Shown here piece after piece: positions 24,427 through 32,852 of a DNA stretch of 64,000 nucleotides. The position numbers were made by a program, and so were the translations under genes. Positions within the stretch are counted from its first letter, which is position 1. Every line of letters starts with the position of its first letter. The stretch is from positions 308,515 through 372,514 of the forward strand of contig CAJTAK010000004.1 in NCBI GenBank assembly GCA_910574255.1. The letters are read 5' to 3'. This DNA comes from Clostridia bacterium (GTDB lineage: Bacteria; Bacillota; Clostridia; Lachnospirales; Lachnospiraceae). The notes below the pieces were generated by a model. The model worked only from the letters and a program-made list of their open reading frames with translations, did not search any database and was not told the DNA's origin.

Positions 24427-25142
24427 CTTTGAATCCTCCCATATTCCAGAATAATTCGGTCAATGATCCGTGATGCTTCATTCTTAGTGAGGCTATCTAC
24501 AGACTCCTCCAATGCTATTTTATGATATTTTATCAGATCATTCAAGTACCCTTTTTGCGCAGGAGTAATAGGTCCCCGCTTTCTCCCTTTGTAAATGAGC
24601 ATTTTTGGAGCAAAAAGCTCCTCTGGGCTATCAGGAAACTGTTCTCCCATTCGATGATACAATTCCATAGCAGCCAGCGCATCAAAGGCTGCCCTGTGAG
24701 CCTTCTCCGGCTGAATCTGGTAATAGCTGCAGAGAGCCTGGAGGCCTCTGTGCTCCATCTCCGGAAACAGAACTCTTGCAATTTTGAGAGTATCGATTCC
24801 TTCTTTTTCAAATGGTAAATTCAGATTGATGGCATTCTGTTTTACAAAGCTGTAATCAAACAGAATGTTATGCCCCAATAAGGGCAAATCTTCACAGAAT
24901 TCCACGAGCTCTGTTACCGCTGTCCGGGTATCCAGCCCTTCTGCTGCCATCTCATCTGTTATGCCAGTCAATTCTTCTATCCGCTTTTCGATTTTTCTGC
25001 CCGGATTTACCAGTGTCTCATAAATTTCTTCCACCTGCCCGCCAATCACCTTTACGGCTCCTATCTCCAGGATTCGATCCATAGATGGATTAAGTCCTGT
25101 GGTTTCCAGATCCAGGGCAATATAGGTATCTATCATATTCAT
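24423..25142 (-). CDS. DnaQ-like 3'-5' exonuclease (DEDD family)
   Basis: About 239 residues. The exonuclease domain fills the first 165: ExoI ALDLETTGLNP with the metal-binding Asp and Glu, ExoII LLGHNILFDYSFVK, and ExoIII HRAAFDALAAMELY with the His and Asp of the DEDDh group. The C-terminal part (RGPITPAQKGYLNDLIKYHKI and SLTKNEASRIIDRII) is a helical domain sometimes seen with such nucleases. Two ATGs, 25142 and 25136, lie 4 and 10 nt after GAGG; the first was taken, but either could be used. It overlaps neither polymerase nor helicase genes, so it is a stand-alone proofreading or repair-type nuclease. Confidence 0.88.
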   Translation of the reverse strand: MNMIDTYIALDLETTGLNPSMDRILEIGAVKVIGGQVEEIYETLVNPGRKIEKRIEELTGITDEMAAEGLDTRTAVTELVEFCEDLPLLGHNILFDYSFVKQNAINLNLPFEKEGIDTLKIARVLFPEMEHRGLQALCSYYQIQPEKAHRAAFDALAAMELYHRMGEQFPDSPEELFAPKMLIYKGRKRGPITPAQKGYLNDLIKYHKIALEESVDSLTKNEASRIIDRIILEYGRIQR

Positions 25143-25150
25143 ACTTCCTC

Positions 25151-26863
25151 TTATGCTTCTTTCCATTGTGTTATAGATGCATCATGTGTCAGGGGATCTC
25201 TTGCTTCATAGTCAAAAATCAAATACACCGGCATCTCCCCCCATGTAAGCAATGCTTCCACATGCTTTTGTTTTCCTGTCTGACTCAAAATCTGCCTGAT
25301 TTTTGTCTGATAAGGACTTTGATCGGATGCAAATGCCGGACGGCTTTTTACCTTTTCCCTTCCATACAGATCTATGGTTAAAAGCTCTCTGTATCGATCT
25401 TCCTCCTTTGAACAGATCTCTCGAATAAATTCCAGCAGAATCTCATACCTTTGAAGCCGGGAATGGTTTCTCCCATTTAACCCCTTCCTTTCATAAAAAT
25501 CCGCCAGCTGTTGGAAAAAATAAAAGGGTGACGGAGCTGTCTTAAGCAGCTTCTCCAATGTATGCCGGAATTGATGACTATTATAATAGATTTCCACCAT
25601 TTCTTCAATTGCCTTTAACTGTAAAATGTCTGAAAAGGAAAGCCAGTTCGTATACAGTACCTCATAGGGCGGCTTATCTTTACAGACTATCCCATATTGC
25701 TCTGCTTCCCGATACATGGGAGAGCCTTGCAAAACCTTAAGGAAACCAAGCTGCAGCTGCTCCGGTTTCATGGCAAATACTTCATCAAAGGAATGGGCAA
25801 AGCTTACATAATCCTCATAAGGCAGCCCTGCGATCAAATCCAGGTGTTGGTGAATGTTCCCCATCCTATGAATTCTTGCCACATTAGCCCTTACTTTTTC
25901 CAAATCCATTCTGCGATGAATGGCATCAATAGTTTTAACGTTTACGGACTGTACACCAACTTCCAACTGAATCAGCCCGGGACGCATCTGAGCCATCAGT
26001 TCCATTTCTTCCTCATTTAACAAATCTGCAGCTATTTCAAAATGAAAATTTGTCACCCCATTATCATGCTCTAAAAGATAGCGCCAAATAGCAAAAGCAT
26101 GACTGTGACTGCAGTTAAAGGTTCTATCCACAAACTTTACCTGCAAAACTTTGGCATCCAAAAAGTATTGAAGTTCTCTGAATACAAGCTTTAAATCCCG
26201 AAAACGAACCTGCTTGTCAATGGAAGAAAGACAGTAACTGCAGGCAAATGGACATCCCCTGCTGGATTCATAATAAATGATTCTATGAGCAAAGTCCATA
26301 AACCCTGTGTATGGAAAAGGCAGTGTATCCATATCAAGGGGTTTTCCCTGATTATTGCTGAAAATATCATCTTTATCTTCTTGAGTTTCTTCATTTCTGT
26401 ATTTTTCTGATTTTTTTAATTCCATTGCTGACTTACGAAAAACAGCTCCCGGGATCTCTTTCCATCTCTTAGTCTTTCTCACATAACATTCTGCCAGAAG
26501 CCGAAAGCTTTCCTCTCCTTCTCCAGTTAGAATCCCTGCCACTTCAGTATATTCTTTCAAAATCTCCAAAGGGCAGAAAGATACCTCCGGCCCTCCCAGC
26601 CAGATAGGCGTTTCGGGCAATACCTTTGCACACTCCCGAACCAGCTCCTTCACTTGTTCAATATTCCAAATATAGCAGGAAAACAACAGAACCTCCGGTT
26701 TTTTTCTATAAATCTCACTTAGGATTTCTTCTGTTCTATGATTAATCGTAAATTCCGCCAGCTCCACATGAGAAGAATATTCTCCGGCAGAAGCTTTCAG
26801 ACTATAAACCGCCAGATTAGAATGGATATATTTTGCATTGATAGCAGTCAATAAAATTTGCAT
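25151..26863 (-). CDS. B12-binding domain radical SAM protein (DUF4080 type)
   Basis: A 570-residue protein. An N-terminal cobalamin-binding-like Rossmann domain (residues 1-140, VLLFSCYIWNIEQVKELV, IWLGGPEVSF) is followed by a radical SAM barrel with the cluster motif RGCPFACSYCLSS (C-x3-C-x2-C) near residue 210. Further typical blocks are VKFVDRTFNCSH and LIQLEVGVQSVN. A C-terminal DUF4080-like region follows. Members are thought to be methylthiolases or methyltransferases, but no substrate is known. It precedes the exonuclease gene by about 8 nt and may start the long minus-strand operon down to 18127. Confidence 0.88.
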   Translation of the reverse strand: MQILLTAINAKYIHSNLAVYSLKASAGEYSSHVELAEFTINHRTEEILSEIYRKKPEVLLFSCYIWNIEQVKELVRECAKVLPETPIWLGGPEVSFCPLEILKEYTEVAGILTGEGEESFRLLAECYVRKTKRWKEIPGAVFRKSAMELKKSEKYRNEETQEDKDDIFSNNQGKPLDMDTLPFPYTGFMDFAHRIIYYESSRGCPFACSYCLSSIDKQVRFRDLKLVFRELQYFLDAKVLQVKFVDRTFNCSHSHAFAIWRYLLEHDNGVTNFHFEIAADLLNEEEMELMAQMRPGLIQLEVGVQSVNVKTIDAIHRRMDLEKVRANVARIHRMGNIHQHLDLIAGLPYEDYVSFAHSFDEVFAMKPEQLQLGFLKVLQGSPMYREAEQYGIVCKDKPPYEVLYTNWLSFSDILQLKAIEEMVEIYYNSHQFRHTLEKLLKTAPSPFYFFQQLADFYERKGLNGRNHSRLQRYEILLEFIREICSKEEDRYRELLTIDLYGREKVKSRPAFASDQSPYQTKIRQILSQTGKQKHVEALLTWGEMPVYLIFDYEARDPLTHDASITQWKEA

Positions 26864-26918
26864 ATTTCACCTTTGCAGCCCAATTCACAATTGATTTTTC
26901 TATTCTTGCCAGTAAACC

Positions 26919-26949
26919 AAAAAGGAATTACTGCCTTTGCAATAACTCC
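26919..26949 (-). terminator. Terminator of the SRP RNA gene
   Basis: On the minus strand GGAGTTATTGC pairs with GCAGTAATTCC over 11 bp (two G-U pairs) with a short loop, followed by TTTTT. It lies 40 nt beyond the SRP RNA 3' end and ahead of the radical SAM gene. Confidence 0.75.
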
Positions 26950-26989
26950 TTAATCAACACATGATTTGTGCTCCTAAACTTTATTATAA

Positions 26990-27254
26990 TCCGCACATCC
27001 TGCTTTGAACCAGAAACAACACCAGTTACCTCTGCAGCCGGCTCAGCCCAGGCAGCCTTGCGGCACACAGAAGGTTCTGCTTAGAGCTGCTTCATTCCTG
27101 ACCTGACTCGGTTCACAGATTCCTGTTGCGCAAGACCCAGACGTCAATGCTGCTTACAAAGGGCTGTATGCTATTTCAAAGCCCGAGGCAGGATATCACC
27201 CCCACTGTAGCGGATTGTGGGTACAGGGCACCGCTAACTCCCCGGCTGTGCGGA
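26990..27254 (-). ncRNA. ffs: Signal recognition particle RNA, large bacterial type
   Basis: About 265 nt on the minus strand, the size of the large SRP RNA of Bacillus and clostridia. The ends TCCGCACA (27254-27247) and TGTGCGGA (26997-26990) pair to close the molecule. The 5' domain has the Alu-type pattern (AGCGGTGCCCTGTACCC, then AATCCGCTAC). The S domain carries the conserved Ffh-binding tip near 27080-27116 (GGTCAGGAATGAAGCAGC, where most bacteria have GGTCCGGAAGGAAGCAGC). A consensus promoter lies upstream and a terminator downstream. It partners Ffh in targeting membrane proteins. Exact ends are inferred from pairing. Confidence 0.92.
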
Positions 27255-27278
27255 AATCTTAGACAATTTCAGAATTTT

Positions 27279-27307
27279 AGTATAGCGGTTATCCTTCCAT
27301 TTGTCAA
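27279..27307 (-). promoter_or_regulatory. Promoter of the SRP RNA gene
   Basis: On the minus strand a perfect -35, TTGACA (27307-27302), a 17-nt spacer and TATACT (27284-27279) would start transcription near 27272. A near-consensus promoter fits a highly expressed stable RNA. Confidence 0.85.
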
Positions 27308-27351
27308 TGAAAAAATCCTTTGCTGTCAAAGCTCCATATCTTAATATACTT

Positions 27352-28530
27352 TTAATGATGGAACAACCGTATTCCCGTAAAGGCCATCACCATTCCATAT
27401 CTATCACAGGCTTCAATTACCAAATCATCCCGAACAGATCCTCCTGGCTGTGCAATATATTTTACACCACTTTTCTTTGCCCGTTCAATGTTATCACTGA
27501 ATGGGAAAAATGCATCTGATCCTACGGTTACATCTGCCATTTGATTAAGCCATGCACGCTTTTCTTCTTCTGTGAATACTTCAGGCTTCACCTTGAAGAT
27601 TTTCTGCCATGCACCCTCTGCAAGTACATCCATATACTCATTTCCAATATAGACATCTATTGCATTATCTCTGTCTGCCCGGCCGATTCCGTCTATAAAC
27701 TGAAGTCCCAATACCTTGGGGCTTTGACGCAGAAACCAGTTATCTGCTTTCTGGCCTGCCAATCTGGTACAGTGTACCCTGGACTGCTGACCTGCACCAA
27801 TTCCGATAGCCTGCCCGCCCTTGACAAAGCATACAGAATTGGATTGTGTATACTTTAAGGTAATGAGAGAAATCTTCAGATCCATTTTTGCTGCATCTGT
27901 CAATTCCTGATTCTTAGTCACAATTTTGGAAAGAAGTTCATTATTGATAGGCAGCTCCTGACGGCCCTGCTCAAAGGTAATTCCATAGACCTCCTTATGC
28001 TCCAGTGGCGCCGGACGATAGGAAGGATCAATCTGAATTACATTATAGTTTCCTTTTTTCTTTCCTTTTAAGATTTCCAAAGCTTCCTCTGTATATCCCG
28101 GCGCAATAACGCCGTCAGAAACTTCCCTTTTGATGATGGAAGCTGTATCCTTGTCACACACATCCGACAAGGCAATAAAATCTCCAAAGGAAGACATGCG
28201 ATCTGCGCCTCTGGCTCTGGCATAAGCACAGGCCAAAGGTGAAAGCTCCCCCATATCATCTACCCAGTAAATTTTCTTTAAAGTGTCATCCAAAGGAAGC
28301 CCTACGGCTGCCCCTGCCGGGGATACATGCTTAAAGGACGTTGCTGCCGGAAGTCCGGTGGCCTCCTTAAGCTCCTTTACAAGCTGCCAGCCATTAAAAG
28401 CATCCAAAAAATTGATATAGCCCGGCTTTCCAAAAAGGACGGTGATGGGAAGTTCCTCACCATTTGCCACATAGATTTTAGAGGGCTTTTGATTGGGGTT
28501 GCACCCATATTTTAACTCTAATTCTTTCAT
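27352..28530 (-). CDS. purH: Phosphoribosylaminoimidazolecarboxamide formyltransferase (stand-alone AICAR transformylase)
   Basis: About 392 residues that match only the AICAR transformylase part of PurH; the N-terminal IMP cyclohydrolase part of the bifunctional enzyme is absent. The conserved catalytic block SFKHVSPAGAAVGLPL is near residue 78-95, with LKYTQSNSVCFVKGGQ and IGIGAGQQSRVHCTRLAG in the middle and GGSVRDDLVIEACD near the end. It formylates AICAR to FAICAR with 10-formyl-THF. The start was set at ATG 28530, after AGGAG/AGGAT; a longer frame from 28566 would overlap the upstream gene. It lies 28 nt behind the IMP cyclohydrolase gene, and both follow a ZTP riboswitch that senses the substrate AICAR. 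Confidence 0.93.
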   Translation of the reverse strand: MKELELKYGCNPNQKPSKIYVANGEELPITVLFGKPGYINFLDAFNGWQLVKELKEATGLPAATSFKHVSPAGAAVGLPLDDTLKKIYWVDDMGELSPLACAYARARGADRMSSFGDFIALSDVCDKDTASIIKREVSDGVIAPGYTEEALEILKGKKKGNYNVIQIDPSYRPAPLEHKEVYGITFEQGRQELPINNELLSKIVTKNQELTDAAKMDLKISLITLKYTQSNSVCFVKGGQAIGIGAGQQSRVHCTRLAGQKADNWFLRQSPKVLGLQFIDGIGRADRDNAIDVYIGNEYMDVLAEGAWQKIFKVKPEVFTEEEKRAWLNQMADVTVGSDAFFPFSDNIERAKKSGVKYIAQPGGSVRDDLVIEACDRYGMVMAFTGIRLFHH

Positions 28531-28558
28531 ATATAATCCTTTCTCCTGTTCTGGCCTT

Positions 28559-29272
28559 TTACTCATTCTTATTTACTATTTTTGTCTCACATTTTCCTGT
28601 TTCAATATCAATATACCGCACAAAGAGAGACACTTTATTTTCATCATTGAGATTTAACCACAGCATATTCGTAAACTTTTCCATATCACTTGGTATAGCT
28701 ACCAGCTTCGGCTCTCCCACAAAACTCGGCAAAGGATCTCCGTCACACTGATAGGTATGGATAAAATGTCCTTCTCCTGCCGGGCAGTTTTCATAAGAAA
28801 AGGTATATCGATTACAAGAAGACGGATCCCCATTATTACTCTTTAAGATAGACATGGAATAACTGAATGTTCCATTTTCAATCTCCAAAATTCCGGAAAT
28901 CCGCGGTGTATAATTAGGTACGTCCGGTTCAAATTCCCGGGTGCGCAGAGCCTGCTCAAAGGTCAGTCCTTTTCCCATGAGTTCATAAACTGTGTCCGTC
29001 TGATCCCCGTTGGTTACAATGGTCTTATTCCCCAGAACCCGTACTGGCGCATAAATTATGAGACTTGGATCTGTAAGCTTAGAGGGATCATAGGCTTCTG
29101 TTCGTATTCCATCCTCCTCTTCTGCAAATATTCTGTTTCTGCTGTTCTCACTTCTGCCCATAATGAAATAAGCAGTCACTGCTTTTTTGCCATCCTCGGA
29201 TTTTCCAATGACAATTCCCCGTCCCGGATAGGAATTTTCCCTAAGTTCCTGTGCCAGTGAAATCATTTCCAT
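28559..29272 (-). CDS. IMP cyclohydrolase, PurO-like
   Basis: About 237 residues of the IMP_cyclohyd family otherwise typical of archaeal PurO. Visible blocks are LRENSYPGRGIVIGKS near the N-terminus, AYFIMGRSENSRNR, LTDPSLIIYAPVR, TNGDQTDTVYELMGKG and YTPRISGILEI. It closes FAICAR to IMP, the step after its downstream neighbour, so the two genes together replace bifunctional PurH. The start was set at ATG 29272, 7 nt after GGAG; the frame is open up to 29323 without a ribosome site. A ZTP riboswitch with its own terminator precedes it. Confidence 0.88.
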   Translation of the reverse strand: MEMISLAQELRENSYPGRGIVIGKSEDGKKAVTAYFIMGRSENSRNRIFAEEEDGIRTEAYDPSKLTDPSLIIYAPVRVLGNKTIVTNGDQTDTVYELMGKGLTFEQALRTREFEPDVPNYTPRISGILEIENGTFSYSMSILKSNNGDPSSCNRYTFSYENCPAGEGHFIHTYQCDGDPLPSFVGEPKLVAIPSDMEKFTNMLWLNLNDENKVSLFVRYIDIETGKCETKIVNKNE

Positions 29273-29326
29273 GTCTTTTCTCCTCTCTTGTCTTTTTTCA
29301 AATAGTTTCGGTAAATCTTCCATAAA

Positions 29327-29424
29327 ATAGAAAAAAGCCGCAATCTAAGCTACACATGTGCCCAGACGGTCGGCTTTCCAATCCTTATACTCCCTGTGGT
29401 TCCTTCCACTTCCGTCAGTCGTAT
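29327..29424 (-). promoter_or_regulatory. ZTP (pfl) riboswitch with intrinsic terminator
   Basis: On the minus strand, 29424-29360 carries the pfl pattern: CGACTGACGGAAGTGG, a short hairpin closed by GTGG/CCAC, GGGAG, a linker, and the conserved CCGACCGTCTGGGC near the 3' end. A terminator hairpin follows: AAAGCCG (29377-29371) pairs with CGGCTTT (29340-29334), then a T run. The 5' arm of the terminator overlaps the 3' end of the aptamer, so ligand binding should prevent termination. ZTP riboswitches sense ZTP/AICAR when 10-formyl-THF is low, which fits the two genes downstream. Confidence 0.9.
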
Positions 29425-29459
29425 AATTAGTTAAAACATAGCATTTCTTCCTATGGTTG

Positions 29460-30179
29460 TCAATTGTTTTTTAGACTGTTTTCTATGGTTTCTACGATCT
29501 GTCTTTGTACCAGTTCCGCAATATCCCTGGACTTCATTCCCTGATACTCTTCATAAAAAATAGGCTTTAGGAAGTGTACTTCTACCGTAACCGGACTGAT
29601 ACTGTTGGTATCAAAGGCCTGATAAGCATTCAGCATGGCTACCGGCACAATGGGACATTTGGCATTCATGGCGCTTTTGAAGCTTCCGCTCTTAAATTCT
29701 CCTACCTCATTTCCCTTTTTAGAACGTGTCCCTTCCGGAAAAATCAGATAGTTTCTCCCTTCTTTTACCTCCTCCGTCACTGACTGGATAATTTTCAAAG
29801 ATTGGCGAACATCCTCCCGATCCATAAACTTTGCTTTCAAAATGGCAAAGACTTGCTTTAAAAACAAAATGTTCTTTACTTCGATCTTAGCTACTACTGA
29901 GAAAGGCATGTCGCAGGCTTCAATAATGGACAGCACATCAAACAACCCCTGATGATTAGGAAAGAAAATAAAACCTTTTTGGGAAGGAATATTCTCTTTT
30001 CCATGAACTTCTATCTTTACTCTCCCGCCTTTATTGGCATGAACGGTAATTTTCTTCAACAGAGCAAATTTCTTATCCACCGGAATTTCATCTGTATGTT
30101 TTGCATAGGAGCAGAGCTGATACCACCACCAAGGTACAAAGGGAAGATTATATAATACCATCAAAATTATTCGTTTCAT
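29460..30179 (-). CDS. plsC: 1-acyl-sn-glycerol-3-phosphate acyltransferase
   Basis: A 239-residue membrane-associated acyltransferase with an N-terminal hydrophobic segment. The HX4D-type motif is NHQGLFDV (about residues 74-81), and the substrate-binding motif is FPEGTRSKKG (about 147-156). A third block is CPIVPVAMLNAYQAF. It makes phosphatidate from lysophosphatidate. Its start overlaps the stop of the DUF6020-like gene by 4 nt, so it is the last gene of the glycan operon. Its place there could mean an acylation role on a glycolipid instead of, or as well as, bulk phospholipid synthesis (inference). Confidence 0.88.
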   Translation of the reverse strand: MKRIILMVLYNLPFVPWWWYQLCSYAKHTDEIPVDKKFALLKKITVHANKGGRVKIEVHGKENIPSQKGFIFFPNHQGLFDVLSIIEACDMPFSVVAKIEVKNILFLKQVFAILKAKFMDREDVRQSLKIIQSVTEEVKEGRNYLIFPEGTRSKKGNEVGEFKSGSFKSAMNAKCPIVPVAMLNAYQAFDTNSISPVTVEVHFLKPIFYEEYQGMKSRDIAELVQRQIVETIENSLKNN

Positions 30180-31729
30180 TCCTCTGCCTCCCTGTTTTTG
30201 TTCCTAATCCATAAAATTCCCATAAAGAACAAAAATATCCATCCGCATAGATAAGGAGAATAGTAATACATAAACAAACATCCTGGGGCTGTCAAAAATA
30301 CAAGCGGAACTTTAAGAGCCGCCATCATGATACAACCTGCATAAATCCACTTCTTTTTCACCAAAAACCAAAGCATTGCAGCTGCCAGAATCAGAGACGG
30401 AAAAATGGTTGAATATACAAATTCAGATGCTTTCCCCTGAACCCAATAATTATCATCATCCAAAATGCGCAGTTCCAATAAGTTATATGTTATATTTCGA
30501 ATATTTTTATTAATTGGCAGTGAAGGAGGATCCGTATTCGGAAGATCTCCCAAAATTCCTGTAGATTTCCAATATGTATCCAGACGTTCTCTTAAAAAGG
30601 TTTTCGGATGACGCAGAATTAACTGAAAATACGCCCGTTTCAGATTTTGAAAATCTTCCTCCGTATAGCTGTCACTCACTAATCCATCTCCGCCCCATCT
30701 CCAAAAGATACCGATTCCGTTTTCTCCTTCGGAAGCTCCCTGAAAAATAAATGCGCAGTTTATGACCTTATCTACCATAGCAATCAAATCTTTTTCTTCT
30801 GCATAGGCAGCTTCCACTACAAGAGGCGTCAGCGGACGTATAATTGCTGTAATTTCATATCCATCCCCCCTGCCGCCGCTTCCGGTTCCTCCATCTCCTA
30901 TCTTCTGAATTCCTATCAATACAATAGAAATGCTTAAATAGATAAGAACAGCCCTGGCAATCTGTTTTTTTGACGCTCTTTTCCACAAAAAAATAATCAG
31001 CAATACAGGAAAAAGCAGAAGATAATAAACGGATTCACTTCTCCATGTTGTAACAATTCCTGCTAACAGCGCTGTCCAAAGAAATTCTCCCTTTTTTGGA
31101 TATCGTTTTTCATAGGCCCAAAAACATATCTTTGCCAATAAAAGCAATTCCAAAAAAGCATAGATACTCATACGCATGGGATACAGATTTGAATCAATAA
31201 CAGGAAAAAACAAAAAGGGCACATACAAAATATAAGCACATTTTCTTTCCCCTGTAAATGTCCACAGCTTATAAACCAGATATCCCACAACAGCAGAATT
31301 AATTACACACATAAACAAAACGACAGATGCCGGAAAAGGCAGCATCATCAGACAAAGAATATAATAGACAGAGGTTAAGTATCCCTGCCAGAAATGAAGG
31401 CTCAATTCCTGAGCCGAACGTAGGATTCCAAACTCATCCACTCTCCATATTCCCGGCCACGTTAAAAGCAGAAAAATCAGCATTACTAAAAAATAAATTC
31501 CAGAAAGCCGAAGTATCCTGCAAACTGCTTTATTGCCGGATCGAAATTCATACACCAAATTTCCTGCTATCTGATAAAGTCCAAGAATAAACAGCAAAAA
31601 CAGAACCTTCCAGATTCCATAAACTGCAGAACTCTCACAGGTAATAATAAAAGTATCTGTCAGAAGACTGATAAGCCAATGAACAACTGCCACTGTTATC
31701 CAAAGCTTTCGGATTCGTATTTTTTTCAT
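30176..31729 (-). CDS. Polytopic membrane protein, DUF6020-like, possible glycosyltransferase
   Basis: A 517-residue protein with about 12 hydrophobic segments. A loop near residue 100, LLTWPGIWRVDEFGIL, with an acidic pair after the third membrane helix, is the type of motif seen in DUF6020 and other GT-C-like proteins. After the membrane core is a long loop (about 330-420) with ILRHPKTFLRERLDTYW. It would act at the outer face of the membrane on a lipid-linked sugar, but this is inferred from topology and from the operon. It overlaps both neighbours by 4 nt. Confidence 0.7.
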   Translation of the reverse strand: MKKIRIRKLWITVAVVHWLISLLTDTFIITCESSAVYGIWKVLFLLFILGLYQIAGNLVYEFRSGNKAVCRILRLSGIYFLVMLIFLLLTWPGIWRVDEFGILRSAQELSLHFWQGYLTSVYYILCLMMLPFPASVVLFMCVINSAVVGYLVYKLWTFTGERKCAYILYVPFLFFPVIDSNLYPMRMSIYAFLELLLLAKICFWAYEKRYPKKGEFLWTALLAGIVTTWRSESVYYLLLFPVLLIIFLWKRASKKQIARAVLIYLSISIVLIGIQKIGDGGTGSGGRGDGYEITAIIRPLTPLVVEAAYAEEKDLIAMVDKVINCAFIFQGASEGENGIGIFWRWGGDGLVSDSYTEEDFQNLKRAYFQLILRHPKTFLRERLDTYWKSTGILGDLPNTDPPSLPINKNIRNITYNLLELRILDDDNYWVQGKASEFVYSTIFPSLILAAAMLWFLVKKKWIYAGCIMMAALKVPLVFLTAPGCLFMYYYSPYLCGWIFLFFMGILWIRNKNREAEE

Positions 31730-32451
31730 CTTTTATAATACTCCTTAAAATAATCTAACTCCTCCGGAGTTCCCAGTACATGGATCTTTTTTTCATCAAT
31801 TACAGATATTCGAACCTCTTTTCCCTTCTGAATCAAATAATTGTAGAGAGGAGCAATATACTTTTCTCCCTTTTCCATATTGGATCCTTCACTGTAATAT
31901 TCTTCATAAAGTTCCTCATAGAGACCACATGTTTTAAAATAATAAGCACCAAGTGTGCAATAATCAGATATACGTACCTTTTCCCGAACTTCTACTGCCT
32001 TTTCATCCCTTCCCAGACGCACAAAGCTCCAGTGATCTCCCTCCCCGCAGAAACAAGGAATAAACCCGTCTCCGCAAAATTCCTCGGGACGCATCTGACC
32101 TGCCTCCACATATGTATCAATGTTATAAATTAAAAGAGGACTTTCTTTTTTCCAATATTCAGCCCCCAACATAGCTGTAGTAGCCTGCCCATCTGTCATT
32201 TCGTCCAATTCTATAATTTGAATTTGTGAAATTCCCATTGCGGAGCATTTTTTCTGAATAAAATCTGACGCCTGATCTTCTTTTCGCAGAATAAACAAAT
32301 AGGTATCCTCCGGACGGCGAAAGTCTGCAAGACTCTCCATAGACCATTCAAATAAGGTTTTTCCATGAGCAGTAATCTGATACTTTGGCATGGGATAGCC
32401 TGCTTTTTTAAATCGAGTTCCAAAGCCTGCCATCGTAATTACAATTGTCAT
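31726..32451 (-). CDS. Sugar nucleotidyltransferase-like protein (NTP_transferase fold)
   Basis: A 241-residue protein with the nucleotidyltransferase N-terminal motif VITMAGFGTRFKKAGYPMPKY, a variant of the GxGTR-xxxPK signature with the catalytic Lys in MPKY. The Asp of LLIYNIDTYVEAGQM would bind metal. It probably joins a sugar or polyol phosphate to CTP, UTP or another NTP. With the HAD phosphatase (4-nt overlap upstream) and the APH-type kinase two genes up, it forms an activation cassette for an unusual glycan building block (inference). Confidence 0.8.
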   Translation of the reverse strand: MTIVITMAGFGTRFKKAGYPMPKYQITAHGKTLFEWSMESLADFRRPEDTYLFILRKEDQASDFIQKKCSAMGISQIQIIELDEMTDGQATTAMLGAEYWKKESPLLIYNIDTYVEAGQMRPEEFCGDGFIPCFCGEGDHWSFVRLGRDEKAVEVREKVRISDYCTLGAYYFKTCGLYEELYEEYYSEGSNMEKGEKYIAPLYNYLIQKGKEVRISVIDEKKIHVLGTPEELDYFKEYYKR

Positions 32452-32852
32452 AAACGCTCCTCCTCTGGACGGCTGCCTTTACAAATAGCATCCAATTCCT
32501 CCTCCGAATATTTTAAAAGCTCGTCCGGTCTCACACAGCGATCATCCACATAAAATCCTCTGTGTCCCGGCCACGGTTTTCCGTAAAGAATCTCATCATA
32601 GGGAATCTCCCACTTTTCCAGCCACTTCATCAGAACCTTTGCTGTATTGGCATTGATCATGCCCAGATTTCCCTTGTAGGTATTCATATTCCGGGAGGTA
32701 TACAATACGATTTTTGCACCGCCGGCCTTATATTCCCGCATCTTTTCCACAACTTCTTTGTAAGGAACCACATCTATATACTCCTGATCCTTCCTCTTAA
32801 TCGGACAGATGGTTCCGTCAATATCCATCACCAGCGTCAATCCTTCAAACAT
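32448..32852 (-). CDS. Small HAD-family phosphatase
   Basis: A 134-residue HAD-superfamily protein. Motif I is LVMDIDGTICP with the nucleophile and acid Asp (residues about 10-12); motif II is IVLYTSRNMNT with the Thr-Ser; a Lys occurs in LYGKPWPG; motif IV is GFYVDDRCVRPDE. Its small size, without a cap domain, resembles the HAD proteins found in capsule and polysaccharide clusters. It probably removes or handles a phosphate on a sugar intermediate. Its 5' end overlaps the APH-type gene by 16 nt and its 3' end the nucleotidyltransferase gene by 4 nt. Confidence 0.85.
   Translation of the reverse strand: MFEGLTLVMDIDGTICPIKRKDQEYIDVVPYKEVVEKMREYKAGGAKIVLYTSRNMNTYKGNLGMINANTAKVLMKWLEKWEIPYDEILYGKPWPGHRGFYVDDRCVRPDELLKYSEEELDAICKGSRPEEERL

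Noticed and set aside
27126..27344. Small plus-strand open frame of 72 codons
   Set aside because: It lies on the opposite strand of the SRP RNA gene and its promoter; no ribosome site and no recognisable protein.
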